Shown here: piece by piece, positions 16,142 through 25,497 of the stretch
Layout: every line of letters starts with the position of its first letter
How positions within the stretch are numbered: position 1 is the first letter of the stretch
Source: Elusimicrobiota bacterium
GTDB lineage: Bacteria > Elusimicrobiota > Elusimicrobia > UBA1565 > JACRDR01
Direction of reading: 5' to 3'
Length of the DNA: 42,519 nt
NCBI GenBank assembly: GCA_026388115.1
Contig: JAPLKK010000029.1
Location: 1 to 42,519 of the forward strand
The notes under the pieces: model-generated
Told to the model about the DNA's origin: nothing
Database searches by the model: none
The model's input: the letters and a program-made list of their open reading frames with translations, nothing else
Program-made: the position numbers and the translations under genes

Positions 16142-16170
16142 TTGACGGGAAAGGACAGGTATTGTAGATT
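16142..16170 (+). promoter_or_regulatory. Sigma70-type promoter of the barrel operon
   Basis: TTGACG (16142-16147), a 17-nt spacer and TAGATT (16165-16170) give a near-consensus promoter. Transcription from ~16177 gives a ~42-nt leader with a GGGGAGA ribosome site before ATG 16219. Confidence 0.65.
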
Positions 16171-16218
16171 TGGGTGCCTCTTGTGTCTGCGATTTGACGC
16201 TCGCCCGGGGAGACATCC

Positions 16219-17796
16219 ATGAAGCGACGGTTCCTCTTGTCCTGCGCCCTGCTGCTCGCGGCGGTCGCCTCGTTGCCGGCAAGGGCCGCCCTGCCCGAGC
16301 TGCACTTCAACAACGACTTCAACCTCGACTACAACGACATCGCCGGGCCGGGACGGGCCGCCTCGTCTTTGACCCAGGGCTACCGCTACACGAACCAGCT
16401 CAACGCCAACCTCAACGGCAAGGCCGGCCTCTACGACTACAACTTCAGCGTCGGCGGCAAGGCGACCGACGACAAGCGCAACGACCTCAAGGTCTTCACC
16501 TTGACCAACCTCCAGGGACGAGCCTCCAACGGCGTCCATTCGGTCAACCTAGGCGACACCTTCGAGTCGTTCTCTCAGTACGCGCTGGCCGCTTCCTTAA
16601 AGGGAGGCTCCTATCATTTCGCGAAGGGGGGCACGTACCTGCCCGAGGCGACGGCGGTCTTCGGCTACGCCTATCCGCGCTGGGATAACTTCTACGGCGA
16701 CCACGTCGTCAAAGTCGTCGAGCGCCAGGCCGTCGGCGGACGTCTCAAGCAGAAGCTGGGGCCGGACGCCTGGACGGGGGCGAGCGTGGTGCGCACCGTC
16801 GACACGCACCGGCGCAACTCGACCGACCCCCTCGAGAACGCCACCGTCTACACGGGGGACTGGGAGTATCATCCCATCCCCGGCCTCACCTTGGACGGCG
16901 AGCACTCGTGGTCGAACACCGCCGAGTCGACGGCGCAGGACGCGGAGACCACCCATTTCAACGGGAACGCCCAGCGCATCGAGGCGGTGGGCGACGCGGA
17001 TCCGAGCCGCGTGTCCCTGGAGTTCGAGCGCGTCTCGCACGAGTACCAGACGCTCCTGGGCGCGGCGACGCCCGACCGCCTCAAGGCGAAGGCCAAGTGG
17101 CGCTATCTCGCCACCAAGAGGATCACGATCAACTCCGGCATGCTTTGGTTCCGCGACGACGTGGACGGGCAGAAGGCCGACCCGACGCAGACCTGGCGGC
17201 CGGAGCTGGGGGCGACGGTGAAGGCGATCGGAGGGCGTCCGAACGCCGCCGCGGACTTCAGCTACAGACTCTCCCGGGCCTACGGCCCGGCGATGGACTC
17301 GGCCGACCACGTCTTCAACGTCGGCTACCGGGACCGCTTCGCCGACTTCGACAGCGACAGCAATCTGGGCTACACCTACTATGACGCGGCCCGGAACACC
17401 AAGGAGTACACCTACAATACGACGCTGGGCACCCGCCGGAGCGTGGGAGAGGTGGTCCTCAAGCCGCAGCTCGCGGCCGGCGGCTGGACGTCCAACGACG
17501 AGCTGAGCATGGTCTCGGAGAGGATCTACGAGTTCTCGGCGGGCTGCGGAGTCGAGATCCCGCGCTGGAAGGTCACCGCGGACCTCAAGCTCGGCCAGAA
17601 CTCGCTGGACCGCGCCGGCGCCGACAACACGCGCAAGTTCTTCACCGACCTGGGAGTCTATTACCGGCCGGCCTTGCCGGAGCTGCGCCGGACCACCATC
17701 TATCTTCGCGCCTATACCAACGAGTTCAGATACACCACCGCCGCCCGGGATTTCCGGGAGCGGAGCGTCAAGTCGGGCGTCAATATCGAGTTCTAG
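16219..17796 (+). CDS. Predicted outer-membrane beta-barrel protein
   Basis: The 525-aa protein has a signal peptide (MKRRFLLSCALLLAAVASLP) and then many alternating polar/hydrophobic segments rich in Tyr, Asn and Gly (QLNANLNGKAGLYDYNFSVG; SNLGYTYYDAARNTKEYTYN). It ends VKSGVNIEF, a terminal Phe as recognised by the BAM machinery. The size suggests 16 or more strands. No sequence family is recognised. It is the first gene of a three-gene operon with two exported proteins, 9 nt and 16 nt apart, which are likely partners at the outer membrane or surface. The ribosome site is GGGGAGA. Confidence 0.82.
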   Translation: MKRRFLLSCALLLAAVASLPARAALPELHFNNDFNLDYNDIAGPGRAASSLTQGYRYTNQLNANLNGKAGLYDYNFSVGGKATDDKRNDLKVFTLTNLQGRASNGVHSVNLGDTFESFSQYALAASLKGGSYHFAKGGTYLPEATAVFGYAYPRWDNFYGDHVVKVVERQAVGGRLKQKLGPDAWTGASVVRTVDTHRRNSTDPLENATVYTGDWEYHPIPGLTLDGEHSWSNTAESTAQDAETTHFNGNAQRIEAVGDADPSRVSLEFERVSHEYQTLLGAATPDRLKAKAKWRYLATKRITINSGMLWFRDDVDGQKADPTQTWRPELGATVKAIGGRPNAAADFSYRLSRAYGPAMDSADHVFNVGYRDRFADFDSDSNLGYTYYDAARNTKEYTYNTTLGTRRSVGEVVLKPQLAAGGWTSNDELSMVSERIYEFSAGCGVEIPRWKVTADLKLGQNSLDRAGADNTRKFFTDLGVYYRPALPELRRTTIYLRAYTNEFRYTTAARDFRERSVKSGVNIEF

Positions 17797-17805
17797 AGGA
17801 AAGAC

Positions 17806-19032
17806 ATGAAAAAGAACCTCATCCTGTCGGCAGCGTTCCTGGCCTTGGCGGCAGCTCCGGCGCACGCGAAGTGGTGGATCTTCGGCAAGGCGAACGAGGG
17901 CGTGACCATCAAGTACCTTTACTTCAACGGCGTCTCCGTCGAGGAGGGCGGCCCCAAGCTGACCCTGTACCGCTCGCTCCTGCGCGGCAGCGGCCTGCGG
18001 GTCACGGGCCGGGCGGTCGCCGGCTCGGGCTCCATCGGCTACGTCCGGCTCAGCTTCGACGCCAAGAAGACCTGGTTGGACGCCAAGCTGGCCGACGACG
18101 GCACTTTCGAGTACGTCTTCACCCCCGAGATGGACAAGTCCTACGAGTTCTACGTCGAGGCCGCGGACACCGCCGGCAAGACGAATGTGGTGGACTCGAC
18201 GCGCAAGGAGCTCGTCTTCTCCGACGAGGACCCCGCCGCCCAGGTCCGCGCGGCCCTCGACAAGCTGATCGACGCCTATCAAAGCAAGAACGTCCAGCGG
18301 TTCATGGCCTTCGTCAGCCCCGACTTCACAGGCGACTCTGTCCTGCTCAACCGCGCCCTGCAGAAGGATTTCAGCGCCTTGGACAATATCAACCTCCGTT
18401 TCAGCGTCACCAACATCGCGGCGGGGGACAAGGGGTTGATCTACGTCTCGCTGAATTTCAACCGCTTCGTCTCGCTGACCCGCTCGGGCGCCAGCTCGAC
18501 GGACAGCGGATCGACCGAGTTCGTCTTCCAGCCCAGCGCCAGCGGCTTGCTGGTGTACCGGATGAAGAACCCGCTGATGTTCGGCGTGAGCGACCCGGAC
18601 AACGTGGCGCAAGGCGGGACCACCGGCGGCGGCAACCTGCAGCTCGACGACTCCGGCAACTCGGCCAGCATCCAGAGCGCGAGCATCGCGGACCACAACA
18701 ACGGCAACCTGCAGACGTTCAATTTCGCGGACGGGACGGTCGCGGAGGGAGCGAGCATCGTGGGCTTGGCCTACGTCGTGACCGTAGGCGACTTCGCCTT
18801 CAACGGGGTCATCGTCCTGAAGTCCGGCGTGCAGGTGCAGGACCTCGGCGCGGAGTCCATCACGGCGGTCACTTCGGCGCCGACGACGGGCTATGGCAGC
18901 TTCGCCCATTCGGCCGTGGGCCACTGCTTCGCGTTCAAGCTCACGAACGGGAAGGTCGGGGTGATCGAGATCACCGCCATCGGCCCGAGCGGCGGGGACA
19001 CGAAGTACGACTTCAAGTACCGCGTCTTCTAG
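17806..19032 (+). CDS. Exported protein with Ig-like and NTF2-like domains
   Basis: The 408-aa protein has a signal peptide (MKKNLILSAAFLALAAAPAHA). Residues ~30-125 are an Ig-like beta sandwich (YVRLSFDAKKTWLDAKL; GTFEYVFTPEMDKSYEFYVE). Residues ~140-260 are an NTF2/SnoaL-like domain (ALDKLIDAYQSKNVQRFMAF, VSPDFTGD). A C-terminal beta-rich region follows (~285-408) with a conserved-looking SAVGHCFAFKLTNGKVGVIE. The NTF2-like segment is clearly similar to the C-terminus of the next gene. It lies 9 nt after the barrel gene with a GAGGAAAG ribosome site. I cannot assign a function; an envelope complex with the barrel is plausible. Confidence 0.8.
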   Translation: MKKNLILSAAFLALAAAPAHAKWWIFGKANEGVTIKYLYFNGVSVEEGGPKLTLYRSLLRGSGLRVTGRAVAGSGSIGYVRLSFDAKKTWLDAKLADDGTFEYVFTPEMDKSYEFYVEAADTAGKTNVVDSTRKELVFSDEDPAAQVRAALDKLIDAYQSKNVQRFMAFVSPDFTGDSVLLNRALQKDFSALDNINLRFSVTNIAAGDKGLIYVSLNFNRFVSLTRSGASSTDSGSTEFVFQPSASGLLVYRMKNPLMFGVSDPDNVAQGGTTGGGNLQLDDSGNSASIQSASIADHNNGNLQTFNFADGTVAEGASIVGLAYVVTVGDFAFNGVIVLKSGVQVQDLGAESITAVTSAPTTGYGSFAHSAVGHCFAFKLTNGKVGVIEITAIGPSGGDTKYDFKYRVF

Positions 19033-19048
19033 GCGAGCGCAGCCCGCC

Positions 19049-21853
19049 ATGATCGCCCGACGCTTGGCTTTCCTCCTCGCATTCTTGGCTCTCGGCGCGG
19101 GATCCTTCGCGTCCGCGGGCCAGCTCAAGAAGACCAACAGCCTCGACGACGCGAGGGTCGCACTGCGCGACAACCAGGCTCTGGTCAACGGCCTCAAGGA
19201 CAGGATGACGCCGCTGATCGAGGCCCAGAAGGACGCGTTGGCGATGAAGGCGGCTCTCGACGACATGACGCTGAAGCTCGAAAACGTCCGGGCCTCGAAC
19301 AGACTCTCGGACGCCGTCTGGTTCGGGGACTGGATGGCCTCCGTGGCCCTCCTGACGACGGGCGGATTCGGCGTGCTGGCGGAGTCGAAGCTGGTGGCGA
19401 CGGCGGCCAAGTACGTCCTCACGACTGCGGCCGTGAACAAGGCCGCGGACATGGCGGGCCTGGGCATCGGCAATGTCGCCACGTTCATCGACAAGTCCTA
19501 TTCGAACCAGCAGGTGGGCCGGACCGCGGGCCGCGGAGGCGGGACGGAGTACGTCAAGCTGCAGCAACTCGCCGAGAACATCCGGCAGGCCTGGAAGAAC
19601 CAGGGGCCGGGAGACAAGGGCCGGGACGCGGCGTTGAGCCAGATCAGCAAGATGATCATCGACTTGCAGGGAGACGTGGACACCGCCAATACCACACTCC
19701 AGCTCCAGATCGTCAATCTGGCCAAAGAAGCGGGCAAGTGGGAGACTGAGGGCGCGCAGATCCGATCCGAGCTCGATGAGTACGAGAAGAAACTGCCCCC
19801 CCAACTGCGCGACGAGAACGCGAAGCTCTTCGAGACCGGGAAGAAGGGCGAGGTGAAAGCGGTCAACCAGGACAGGCAGACCACCGTGCCTCCGCCGCCC
19901 GCCGCGCCCAAGGAGAGCGAGGAGGACAGGCGCCGCAAGCTGCAGGCGGCCATCGACAGCTACGTCAGCGCCGCCGCCAAGAAGGTGACCAACCTCAACC
20001 TCAAGGCCGACGCCGCCCTCGACGAGGCGATGAAGGCGTCTCTAGGCATGGGGCTGGACGCCGCCTACCCGTCCCAGCGGCTCTCCGAGCTGTCGCCGGA
20101 TCCGCTGTGCGAGCGGTACGAGGACTGCGTCCGGCGCGAGAAGGCGGCCCGCCAATATGCCGAGGAGATCGACGGGCAGCGGAGGAAGACGCAGACGTAT
20201 CTGTCCGATCTGGAGACCAAGGTGAAGCCCATCCTGAACGTGGACATCGCCGGCGTCCTCTCGGACTGGTGGGGCGTGTACAACATGTACAGGCCTCTCG
20301 GTTTCCAAGTGGCCAAGCCGACGGAGTTCACGACCCTCGGCGCGGTGGACACGTACCTCCGCCAGGGCGCTGCCGCGCAAGGTTTCCTGGCCCAGACCGA
20401 CAAGTTCGGCCAGGAGGCGCTCGACGTGGCGGCCAGGGCCAAGGAGAAGCGCGGCCAGATCGTGACCGCCGCCGTGAAGTTCGGGGCCGAGCTCAAGCAC
20501 GCCTATACCGACGCCCGGGAGGCCCGCCAGCTGTTCCGCTCCGAGGCCGAGAAGATGTACGACAAGATGAACGAGCTGGCCACCCCCGTCAACGGCATCT
20601 CGTGGCTGATCCAGTACGCGGCTTCCTACAACGGCGATAAAGACTTGGTCAGGCTGCGCAGAGAGATCGGCCCGATGGCCGGCTCGGCGCAGAAGGTGGA
20701 CGACCTGCAGTGGGGGATCGCGACCCTCTACAACAACCTCTATCCGAGGCTGCGCAGCCTGCAGGCGATGGGTGACGATCCGCTCATGTCGGAGTACCAG
20801 TACATCGGGCGGTCGGGGGAATCCGAGGACAAGTCCGCGTGCTCCTCGCCTATCCCTGATACGAGCGAGATCTCCGCGGCGGCGTGCACGGGCTGCGCCT
20901 ACGAGGACAACAAAAGCGTGACTCCCTTAGAGAGCCTGGTGTCCAGCGCGGCCATGATCAAACACAATGTGGTCAAGGCGCTTCGCGACGGGGAGGCGAC
21001 CTTGTCCTACCTTGAGGACTCGGACGCGGAGAGCCTGAAGGTCCTGAACACCGCGATCGCCGCGCTCAAGGACGAATACGCCGGCGACCTGTCCGCCATG
21101 AAGACGATGACGGACGCCGAGTACACCGCCGCCATCGAGAAGCTCGACGCCCCCGTCAAGAAGGCCGAGCAGCAGCTCGACGCCATCCAGCAGAAGATCC
21201 GGCGCATGCCGTTCTTCGATGCGGACCCGCAAGACTTGAAGCCCGTCGACGTCAAGACGAGGCCCAGCCCGTATGGCCCGATGCCCGACGGGTACGCGCC
21301 GCTTCTATGGCAGACCGGCTTCCGCTCCAAAGCGGCCCAAGAGCAATACGACCAGCTGGAGAGGACGAAGAGCGAGTTCTGGAGCAAAGGCAAGGGCTAT
21401 GAGATCTACGAGGCCCGCCGTATCGCCAGGGAGGTCGCGAAGCAGAACGCGGGCCCCGAGCCCGCCAGCTCCGAGGAGACCGAGAAGGTGCGGGCGTTCT
21501 ACGACCGCTTCGCCAAAGCCTACGAGTCCCGCGACGACTCCGCGGTCATGAGCCTCGTCGCCAACGATTGGCACGCCGGCGACGGCACCTCGATGAGCGA
21601 CCTCCAGGACAACCTGCGCCGCAGCTTCCGGATGTTCGACGAGATCTCCTTCCGTGTCGAGAATCTCCGGGTCAGCAAGCTCCTTCCCTACCACTATCAG
21701 GCGCAGTACGACGTGACCATCGTCAGCCGCATCTACAAGCGCAACCTCAAACACGAGGAGAAGTCCGCCGTCAGCGAAGAGGTGGGCTCCGACGCCTCGG
21801 GCAAGCTGAAGCTCGAAGGCACCCTCAACGGCCGCTACTGGTACGTGAAGTAG
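19049..21853 (+). CDS. Large exported coiled-coil protein with C-terminal NTF2-like domain
   Basis: The 934-aa protein has a signal peptide (MIARRLAFLLAFLALGAGSF), an early helical region, a hydrophobic patch at ~90-140 (WMASVALLTTGGFGVLAESK), long charged coiled-coil helices (~170-270 and ~310-700), a PPPP linker near 275, and a Cys cluster (CSSPIPDTSEISAAACTGCA) near 593-612. The last ~115 residues are NTF2-like (FYDRFAKAYESRDDSAVMSL), homologous to that of the 17806 product. No known family is recognised. It ends the barrel operon. A periplasm-spanning or surface scaffold is one possible role (inference). Confidence 0.8.
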   Translation: MIARRLAFLLAFLALGAGSFASAGQLKKTNSLDDARVALRDNQALVNGLKDRMTPLIEAQKDALAMKAALDDMTLKLENVRASNRLSDAVWFGDWMASVALLTTGGFGVLAESKLVATAAKYVLTTAAVNKAADMAGLGIGNVATFIDKSYSNQQVGRTAGRGGGTEYVKLQQLAENIRQAWKNQGPGDKGRDAALSQISKMIIDLQGDVDTANTTLQLQIVNLAKEAGKWETEGAQIRSELDEYEKKLPPQLRDENAKLFETGKKGEVKAVNQDRQTTVPPPPAAPKESEEDRRRKLQAAIDSYVSAAAKKVTNLNLKADAALDEAMKASLGMGLDAAYPSQRLSELSPDPLCERYEDCVRREKAARQYAEEIDGQRRKTQTYLSDLETKVKPILNVDIAGVLSDWWGVYNMYRPLGFQVAKPTEFTTLGAVDTYLRQGAAAQGFLAQTDKFGQEALDVAARAKEKRGQIVTAAVKFGAELKHAYTDAREARQLFRSEAEKMYDKMNELATPVNGISWLIQYAASYNGDKDLVRLRREIGPMAGSAQKVDDLQWGIATLYNNLYPRLRSLQAMGDDPLMSEYQYIGRSGESEDKSACSSPIPDTSEISAAACTGCAYEDNKSVTPLESLVSSAAMIKHNVVKALRDGEATLSYLEDSDAESLKVLNTAIAALKDEYAGDLSAMKTMTDAEYTAAIEKLDAPVKKAEQQLDAIQQKIRRMPFFDADPQDLKPVDVKTRPSPYGPMPDGYAPLLWQTGFRSKAAQEQYDQLERTKSEFWSKGKGYEIYEARRIAREVAKQNAGPEPASSEETEKVRAFYDRFAKAYESRDDSAVMSLVANDWHAGDGTSMSDLQDNLRRSFRMFDEISFRVENLRVSKLLPYHYQAQYDVTIVSRIYKRNLKHEEKSAVSEEVGSDASGKLKLEGTLNGRYWYVK

Positions 21854-21993
21854 CCGGGGCTATTTCTCCTGCGTGGTCGGCCCGGAGGGTGTCCGGCTGC
21901 CCGGTCGTGCGCGCGAACTTGTCCTTGCCGGCGCTAGGGCTGCTGCTTGCCGAGCCTGTCGCGCTCGCGCGCAAGCCCTTCCAGCTGGCGGGC

Positions 21994-22485
21994 TTATTCC
22001 TGGACTAGGATGTTGCCGTTCAGCGTGCCGAAGCCGGAGAGGTTGATCCAGTCGCCGCTCTTCCAGCCGGAGACGTTGACCGAGCCCTGCGCGTACGTCG
22101 AGCCTACGTAGCGGCCGTCTTTGTAGACCTGGACGTTGACGTTCACCTGCACGAACTGGGAGACGTAGTTGCTGTTGACCCAGATCGAGACGCTCTGGTT
22201 GACGGTCGTGTAGCCGGTCTGGTAGCCGTCGCCCGTCAGGTTCGTGGAGCCGCTCAGGTTCACGTAGGCGTAGCTGGTGTTCTGCGGAACGAAAGTGTTT
22301 CCGCTCAAGTTGATGCTGCCGGAGAGGTGCACGTAGCGCGACGACTTGATATGGATCGGCTTGAAGTCGGAGAGGGCCTGGAATCCCTGCGCCCCGGAGA
22401 AGCTGATCGATTCCGGCGTTTCGGCCGCCTGAGAGAGCGAAACGAACAAGATGAGCGCGCCGGCAAGGGGGAAGAATTTTCTCAT
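21994..22485 (-). CDS. Small secreted beta-rich repeat protein
   Basis: The 163-aa protein has a signal peptide (MRKFFPLAGALILFVSLSQA) and a mature part with repeated VxLSGSxNLSG units: VHLSGSINLSGNTF, VNLSGSTNLTGDGY, and a C-terminal INLSGFGTLNGN. Between them is a beta sandwich-like stretch with regular Val/Tyr alternation (QFVQVNVNVQVYKDGRYVG). It is probably extracellular or on the cell surface. The start has a TAAATT hexamer 6 nt upstream and no ribosome site. The long plus- and minus-strand open frames over it are shadows. No family is recognised. Confidence 0.75.
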   Translation of the reverse strand: MRKFFPLAGALILFVSLSQAAETPESISFSGAQGFQALSDFKPIHIKSSRYVHLSGSINLSGNTFVPQNTSYAYVNLSGSTNLTGDGYQTGYTTVNQSVSIWVNSNYVSQFVQVNVNVQVYKDGRYVGSTYAQGSVNVSGWKSGDWINLSGFGTLNGNILVQE

Positions 22486-22497
22486 GCATCCAATTTA
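22486..22497 (-). promoter_or_regulatory. -10 element 6 nt before ATG 22485
   Basis: On the minus strand TAAATT (22492-22497) and GGATGC precede the ATG. Further upstream, 22507-22572 contains imperfect inverted repeats (CATCAAC...GTTGATG; TAGGACC...GGTCCTA) that could regulate this or the divergent gene at 22709. Confidence 0.4.
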
Positions 22498-22708
22498 GCT
22501 CCCAAAAGGCCTCATCAACTAGGACCAAAGGGAGCCACGCGCCCTGGGACCAGGGTCCTAGGTTGTTGATGGCCGCCCTTGAAGCGGTCTTCAAGCCCGC
22601 CTCAACGAGCCGGCGGTGTTCTGGGATTCTGGTTGAAATTACAGGGCCTCTCTCTATACGCCGGCTTTCATGGAGCCCGGCGCCGTTTCCGGCCAAAATC
22701 ATCATGCC

Positions 22709-23449
22709 ATGAGAATCCACGCGCTCCTGCTTCTGGCCGCCGCCGCTTTGCCGGCCGCGATGGCAGCCGAGGCCCAGCAGATGCAAGAGGCCGACTCCGG
22801 CGGGCTGATCGGGGAGGGGGCTCCCCAGGGCGCCCTGGCCGCGGAGGGCGGCTTCGTCGTCCAGGCGGCGCCAGTGGCGGAGCAGGCCGAGCAGTCCGGC
22901 GCTGCCTATGGCCAAGGGGGCTACGGGTCGGCTGCCGCCCCGTCCTTCGGCTACGTCGAAGCGGCGCCCGAGGCTCAGAGCGACCCCTCTTCCCCGGCGC
23001 AGGCGACGGCCGGGGGCTCGCTCGAGGGCTGCGGCAACGAGCTGGCGCAGGTGCTGTATCGCGCGGGATTTCGCGGCGACAAGCTTCGGGAGGCGTGGGC
23101 GATCGCGATGCGGGAAAGCAGCGGCCAAGCGGACATCGGGCCGGGCAACCGGCATTTCAACGGCGCCGACTGGGGCTTGTTCCAGTTCAACAAGCCGAGC
23201 TGGGGACATGAGTCGTGGTGGGACGACAAGAAGATGCTGGACGCGGACTACAACGCATCCATCGCGTTCAAAATCTCAAAAGGCGGCAGCTATTGGTTGC
23301 CCTGGGGACTGACCGGCGACGGCAAGCCGAACGGGGCCCTCTACAAGAACGCCGGCTGGACCGACGCGCAGATACAGGCGTGGATCGTCGAGCCGTTCGA
23401 TCGCTATTACGCCCAGTTCGGCTCCTTGTCGGCCGCCTGCCACGGTTGA
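22709..23449 (+). CDS. Secreted lysozyme-like / lytic transglycosylase-type protein
   Basis: The 246-aa protein has a signal peptide (MRIHALLLLAAAALPAAMAA), a ~85-aa Gln/Ala/Gly-rich linker, and a lysozyme-fold domain from ~108. The motif AWAIAMRESSGQADI carries the likely catalytic Glu136, followed by the substrate-cleft segment DWGLFQFNKPSW. The pattern ES-G...N..GLFQ-N...W is that of SLT-type muramidases and related phage lysozymes. It should cleave peptidoglycan glycan strands in the periplasm or outside the cell. ATG 22709 is chosen because it begins the signal peptide. The gene converges with the metallo-hydrolase at 23477. Confidence 0.85.
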   Translation: MRIHALLLLAAAALPAAMAAEAQQMQEADSGGLIGEGAPQGALAAEGGFVVQAAPVAEQAEQSGAAYGQGGYGSAAAPSFGYVEAAPEAQSDPSSPAQATAGGSLEGCGNELAQVLYRAGFRGDKLREAWAIAMRESSGQADIGPGNRHFNGADWGLFQFNKPSWGHESWWDDKKMLDADYNASIAFKISKGGSYWLPWGLTGDGKPNGALYKNAGWTDAQIQAWIVEPFDRYYAQFGSLSAACHG

Positions 23450-23476
23450 CTTGGACGGGCAGGACCTTCTCTCGCG

Positions 23477-24310
23477 CTAGAGGTCGAAAGTGGAGTCCTG
23501 CGCGACCGCGAAGCATTCCGGTCCGCTTCCTGATGTCGCGGTATGGCAGTGCGTCAGCACCGCCTGGAGCTTCGCATCCGCGCGGTCCTGGTCGTGATGG
23601 AAGAGCCCGAACCGCCTGACGCCGGCGCGCGTCGCCAAGTCGAGCGCGTCGATATAGACGGAATGCCCCCAGCCCTTCTTGTGCCGGTATTCCTCCGGCG
23701 TGTATTGGGCGTCGTGGAACAGGAGCTCGGCTCCGGAGCAGAACTTGACGTACTCCTCCATCGTCAGACCGCCGAGGTGCCGGTAGCCCAATTCGTTGTC
23801 GGTGAGGAATACGAAGCTCTTGCCGTCCTCGGTGAACTTGTAGCCGAGGCCTTGGTTCGGGTGGCTCAGGAGCACCGGCGCGACATGCACGGGACCGACG
23901 TCGAATTCTGCGACGCAGGAGTCGTTATAGGCGATGGATGCCTTGACGTCGTCGAGATTGACCGGGAAATACGGCGCTTTCAGCACCTTGGCGAGGATCG
24001 TCCGAACCGAATCTTGGGCGAACGGGCAGCCGAAGAGCCTGATCTTGGCCCGCTCGGAGTATAGGGGTTTGAAGAACGGGAAGCCCTGGATGTGATCCCA
24101 GTGAGCATGAGTGAATATCAGGTTCAATTCCGTCCGCCCCTGCTCGAGCAAGCGGTCCCCGAGCCGGCGGATACCGCTGCCCGAGTCGACGACGAGGGTG
24201 TCGCCGTTCTTGGCCTGGATCTCGAGGCAGGTGGTGTCCCCGCCGTAGACCAGATAGTCCTTTCCGGAGACCGCGATCGAGCCGCGGGCTCCCCAACAGG
24301 TGATCCTCAT
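23477..24310 (-). CDS. Metallo-beta-lactamase-fold phosphodiesterase-like hydrolase
   Basis: The 277-aa cytoplasmic protein belongs to the RNase Z/PhnP-like branch. It opens MRITCWGARGSIAVSGKDYL, then has HAHWDH (metal ligands His68, His70, Asp72, His73), His150 in LSHPNQGLGY, Asp171 in LTDNELGY, Asp200 in FHDAQYT and GHS at 215. A final HHD at 238 completes the binuclear zinc site. Members hydrolyse cyclic or other phosphodiesters; the substrate is not known. The start follows a GGGGG-type ribosome site. A stop-to-start gap of 26 nt separates it from the upstream porin gene on the same strand. Confidence 0.88.
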   Translation of the reverse strand: MRITCWGARGSIAVSGKDYLVYGGDTTCLEIQAKNGDTLVVDSGSGIRRLGDRLLEQGRTELNLIFTHAHWDHIQGFPFFKPLYSERAKIRLFGCPFAQDSVRTILAKVLKAPYFPVNLDDVKASIAYNDSCVAEFDVGPVHVAPVLLSHPNQGLGYKFTEDGKSFVFLTDNELGYRHLGGLTMEEYVKFCSGAELLFHDAQYTPEEYRHKKGWGHSVYIDALDLATRAGVRRFGLFHHDQDRADAKLQAVLTHCHTATSGSGPECFAVAQDSTFDL

Positions 24311-24336
24311 TATTGTCCCCCGGTGATTCTATCGCG

Positions 24337-25497
24337 CTATAGCCGGTAGGTCACCGCCGCTGACAGGACGTGCACGAAGCTATTGAAGCTGCCGCTGTAG
24401 CCCTTATTGTTCGCGACGCCGAACGGGTTGGCGGGGCCTGCTACCGTGATATGCCGGGTGTGGGTGAAGATGGCGTTGTACGCTCCGTCCAGGGTGAAGT
24501 CCTTGGCGAACTTCCAGCCGGTGCCGGCGGTCAGACCGTAACGCGGCAGGTCGAGGAAGGACGGGTCGAAGGTCCGCTCGGGCAAAGACGACGCCTGATA
24601 GTAGAAGCCGCCGCGCCAGCGCAGCGCGTCGTTCTGCTTGTACTCCGCGCCGAGGCCGAAGTTGATGGTCTTGCGGCCGTCGAACTGCTGCGGGTTATTG
24701 TTCTGGAGCACCGCGTCGATGGTCGAGCCTGGGGTCACGTTGGGGTAGACCTTGCCGAGCTGGCGCATCGAATAGAAATCGTACCAGGCCGCGTCGGCCT
24801 CGAGGAGCCAGCTCTCGTTCGGCATAAAGGCGTAGCCGATCTGGATGTTCTGCGGGAGGTACAGCGGCGCGGTCACGTCGGTCTGAAAGTCGTTGCCGCC
24901 GAAGACGGTCTTTGCGGTGCCGCTCAGGCCGACGAGCTGGACATTGCCGCTCAGGCCGATCTTCACCGAGCTGTGGTAAACGACGCCGATCTGATGGTGC
25001 TCGTTGGGCCGGTAGGTCAAGCCGAGGTGGTAGCCCCAGCCGTCTCCCTTCCCGTTGAGACGGGAGTTGGCGTCCGGGCCGGTCCCGGCTGCGACGGCCG
25101 CGCCGGCGTTCCCTGTCGCCTTGTACGTGAGATTGGCGTTGAGGCCCGCCACGTCGATCTTGTGTTCCAGGGAGCCTAAGATGGTGTTGTAGTAGTCCAG
25201 GCCCGCGCCGGCCGAGAGCGAATCCGACACTTTGTAGGCGACCGCCGGGATCACGTCGACGATGCGCAGGCGGGCGTCGGTGGCCGCGTAGCGCAGCGGG
25301 CTGTCGCCGTTCCAGTGGCTCTCCAGGCCGTAGGGCATTACCGCGGCCAATCCGACCGCGAGCCGGCCGTCCATGAGCTTCCAGGCGCCCGACACGTTGG
25401 GCACGACGGCGCTCGTGGAGCCCGCGCCGGTGACCTGCCCGGCATCGTTGGTGTACTCCGGCCGCGCGTTGAGGTAGCTGAGGCCCACCGTGACCAT
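24337..25497 (-). CDS. FadL-family outer-membrane porin lacking its N-terminus
   Basis: The 386-aa open frame is the barrel of a FadL/OmpP1/TodX-type hydrophobic-compound transporter. VTVGLSYLNARPEY, AVGLAAVMPYGLESHW and QNIQIGYAFMPNESWLLEAD are typical strands, and it ends FVHVLSAAVTYRL. The family has a signal peptide and an N-terminal hatch of ~60 residues; both are missing. Upstream at 25523 an ATG preceded by GGAGG at good spacing starts MKLPLR, a normal signal-peptide beginning, but it is 26 nt from the barrel ATG and out of frame. This looks like an internal deletion joining start and barrel. The product could not be exported as it stands. Confidence 0.8.
   Translation of the reverse strand: MVTVGLSYLNARPEYTNDAGQVTGAGSTSAVVPNVSGAWKLMDGRLAVGLAAVMPYGLESHWNGDSPLRYAATDARLRIVDVIPAVAYKVSDSLSAGAGLDYYNTILGSLEHKIDVAGLNANLTYKATGNAGAAVAAGTGPDANSRLNGKGDGWGYHLGLTYRPNEHHQIGVVYHSSVKIGLSGNVQLVGLSGTAKTVFGGNDFQTDVTAPLYLPQNIQIGYAFMPNESWLLEADAAWYDFYSMRQLGKVYPNVTPGSTIDAVLQNNNPQQFDGRKTINFGLGAEYKQNDALRWRGGFYYQASSLPERTFDPSFLDLPRYGLTAGTGWKFAKDFTLDGAYNAIFTHTRHITVAGPANPFGVANNKGYSGSFNSFVHVLSAAVTYRL

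Noticed and set aside
16597-19494. 965-aa minus-strand open frame
   Set aside because: It lies antisense to the barrel operon, is Arg/Val/Gly/Asp-rich without domains, and results from high GC3 of the real plus-strand genes.
21860-23209. 449-aa minus-strand open frame
   Set aside because: It overlaps both the beta-rich secreted gene in another frame and the lysozyme-like gene on the other strand; its composition is not protein-like.
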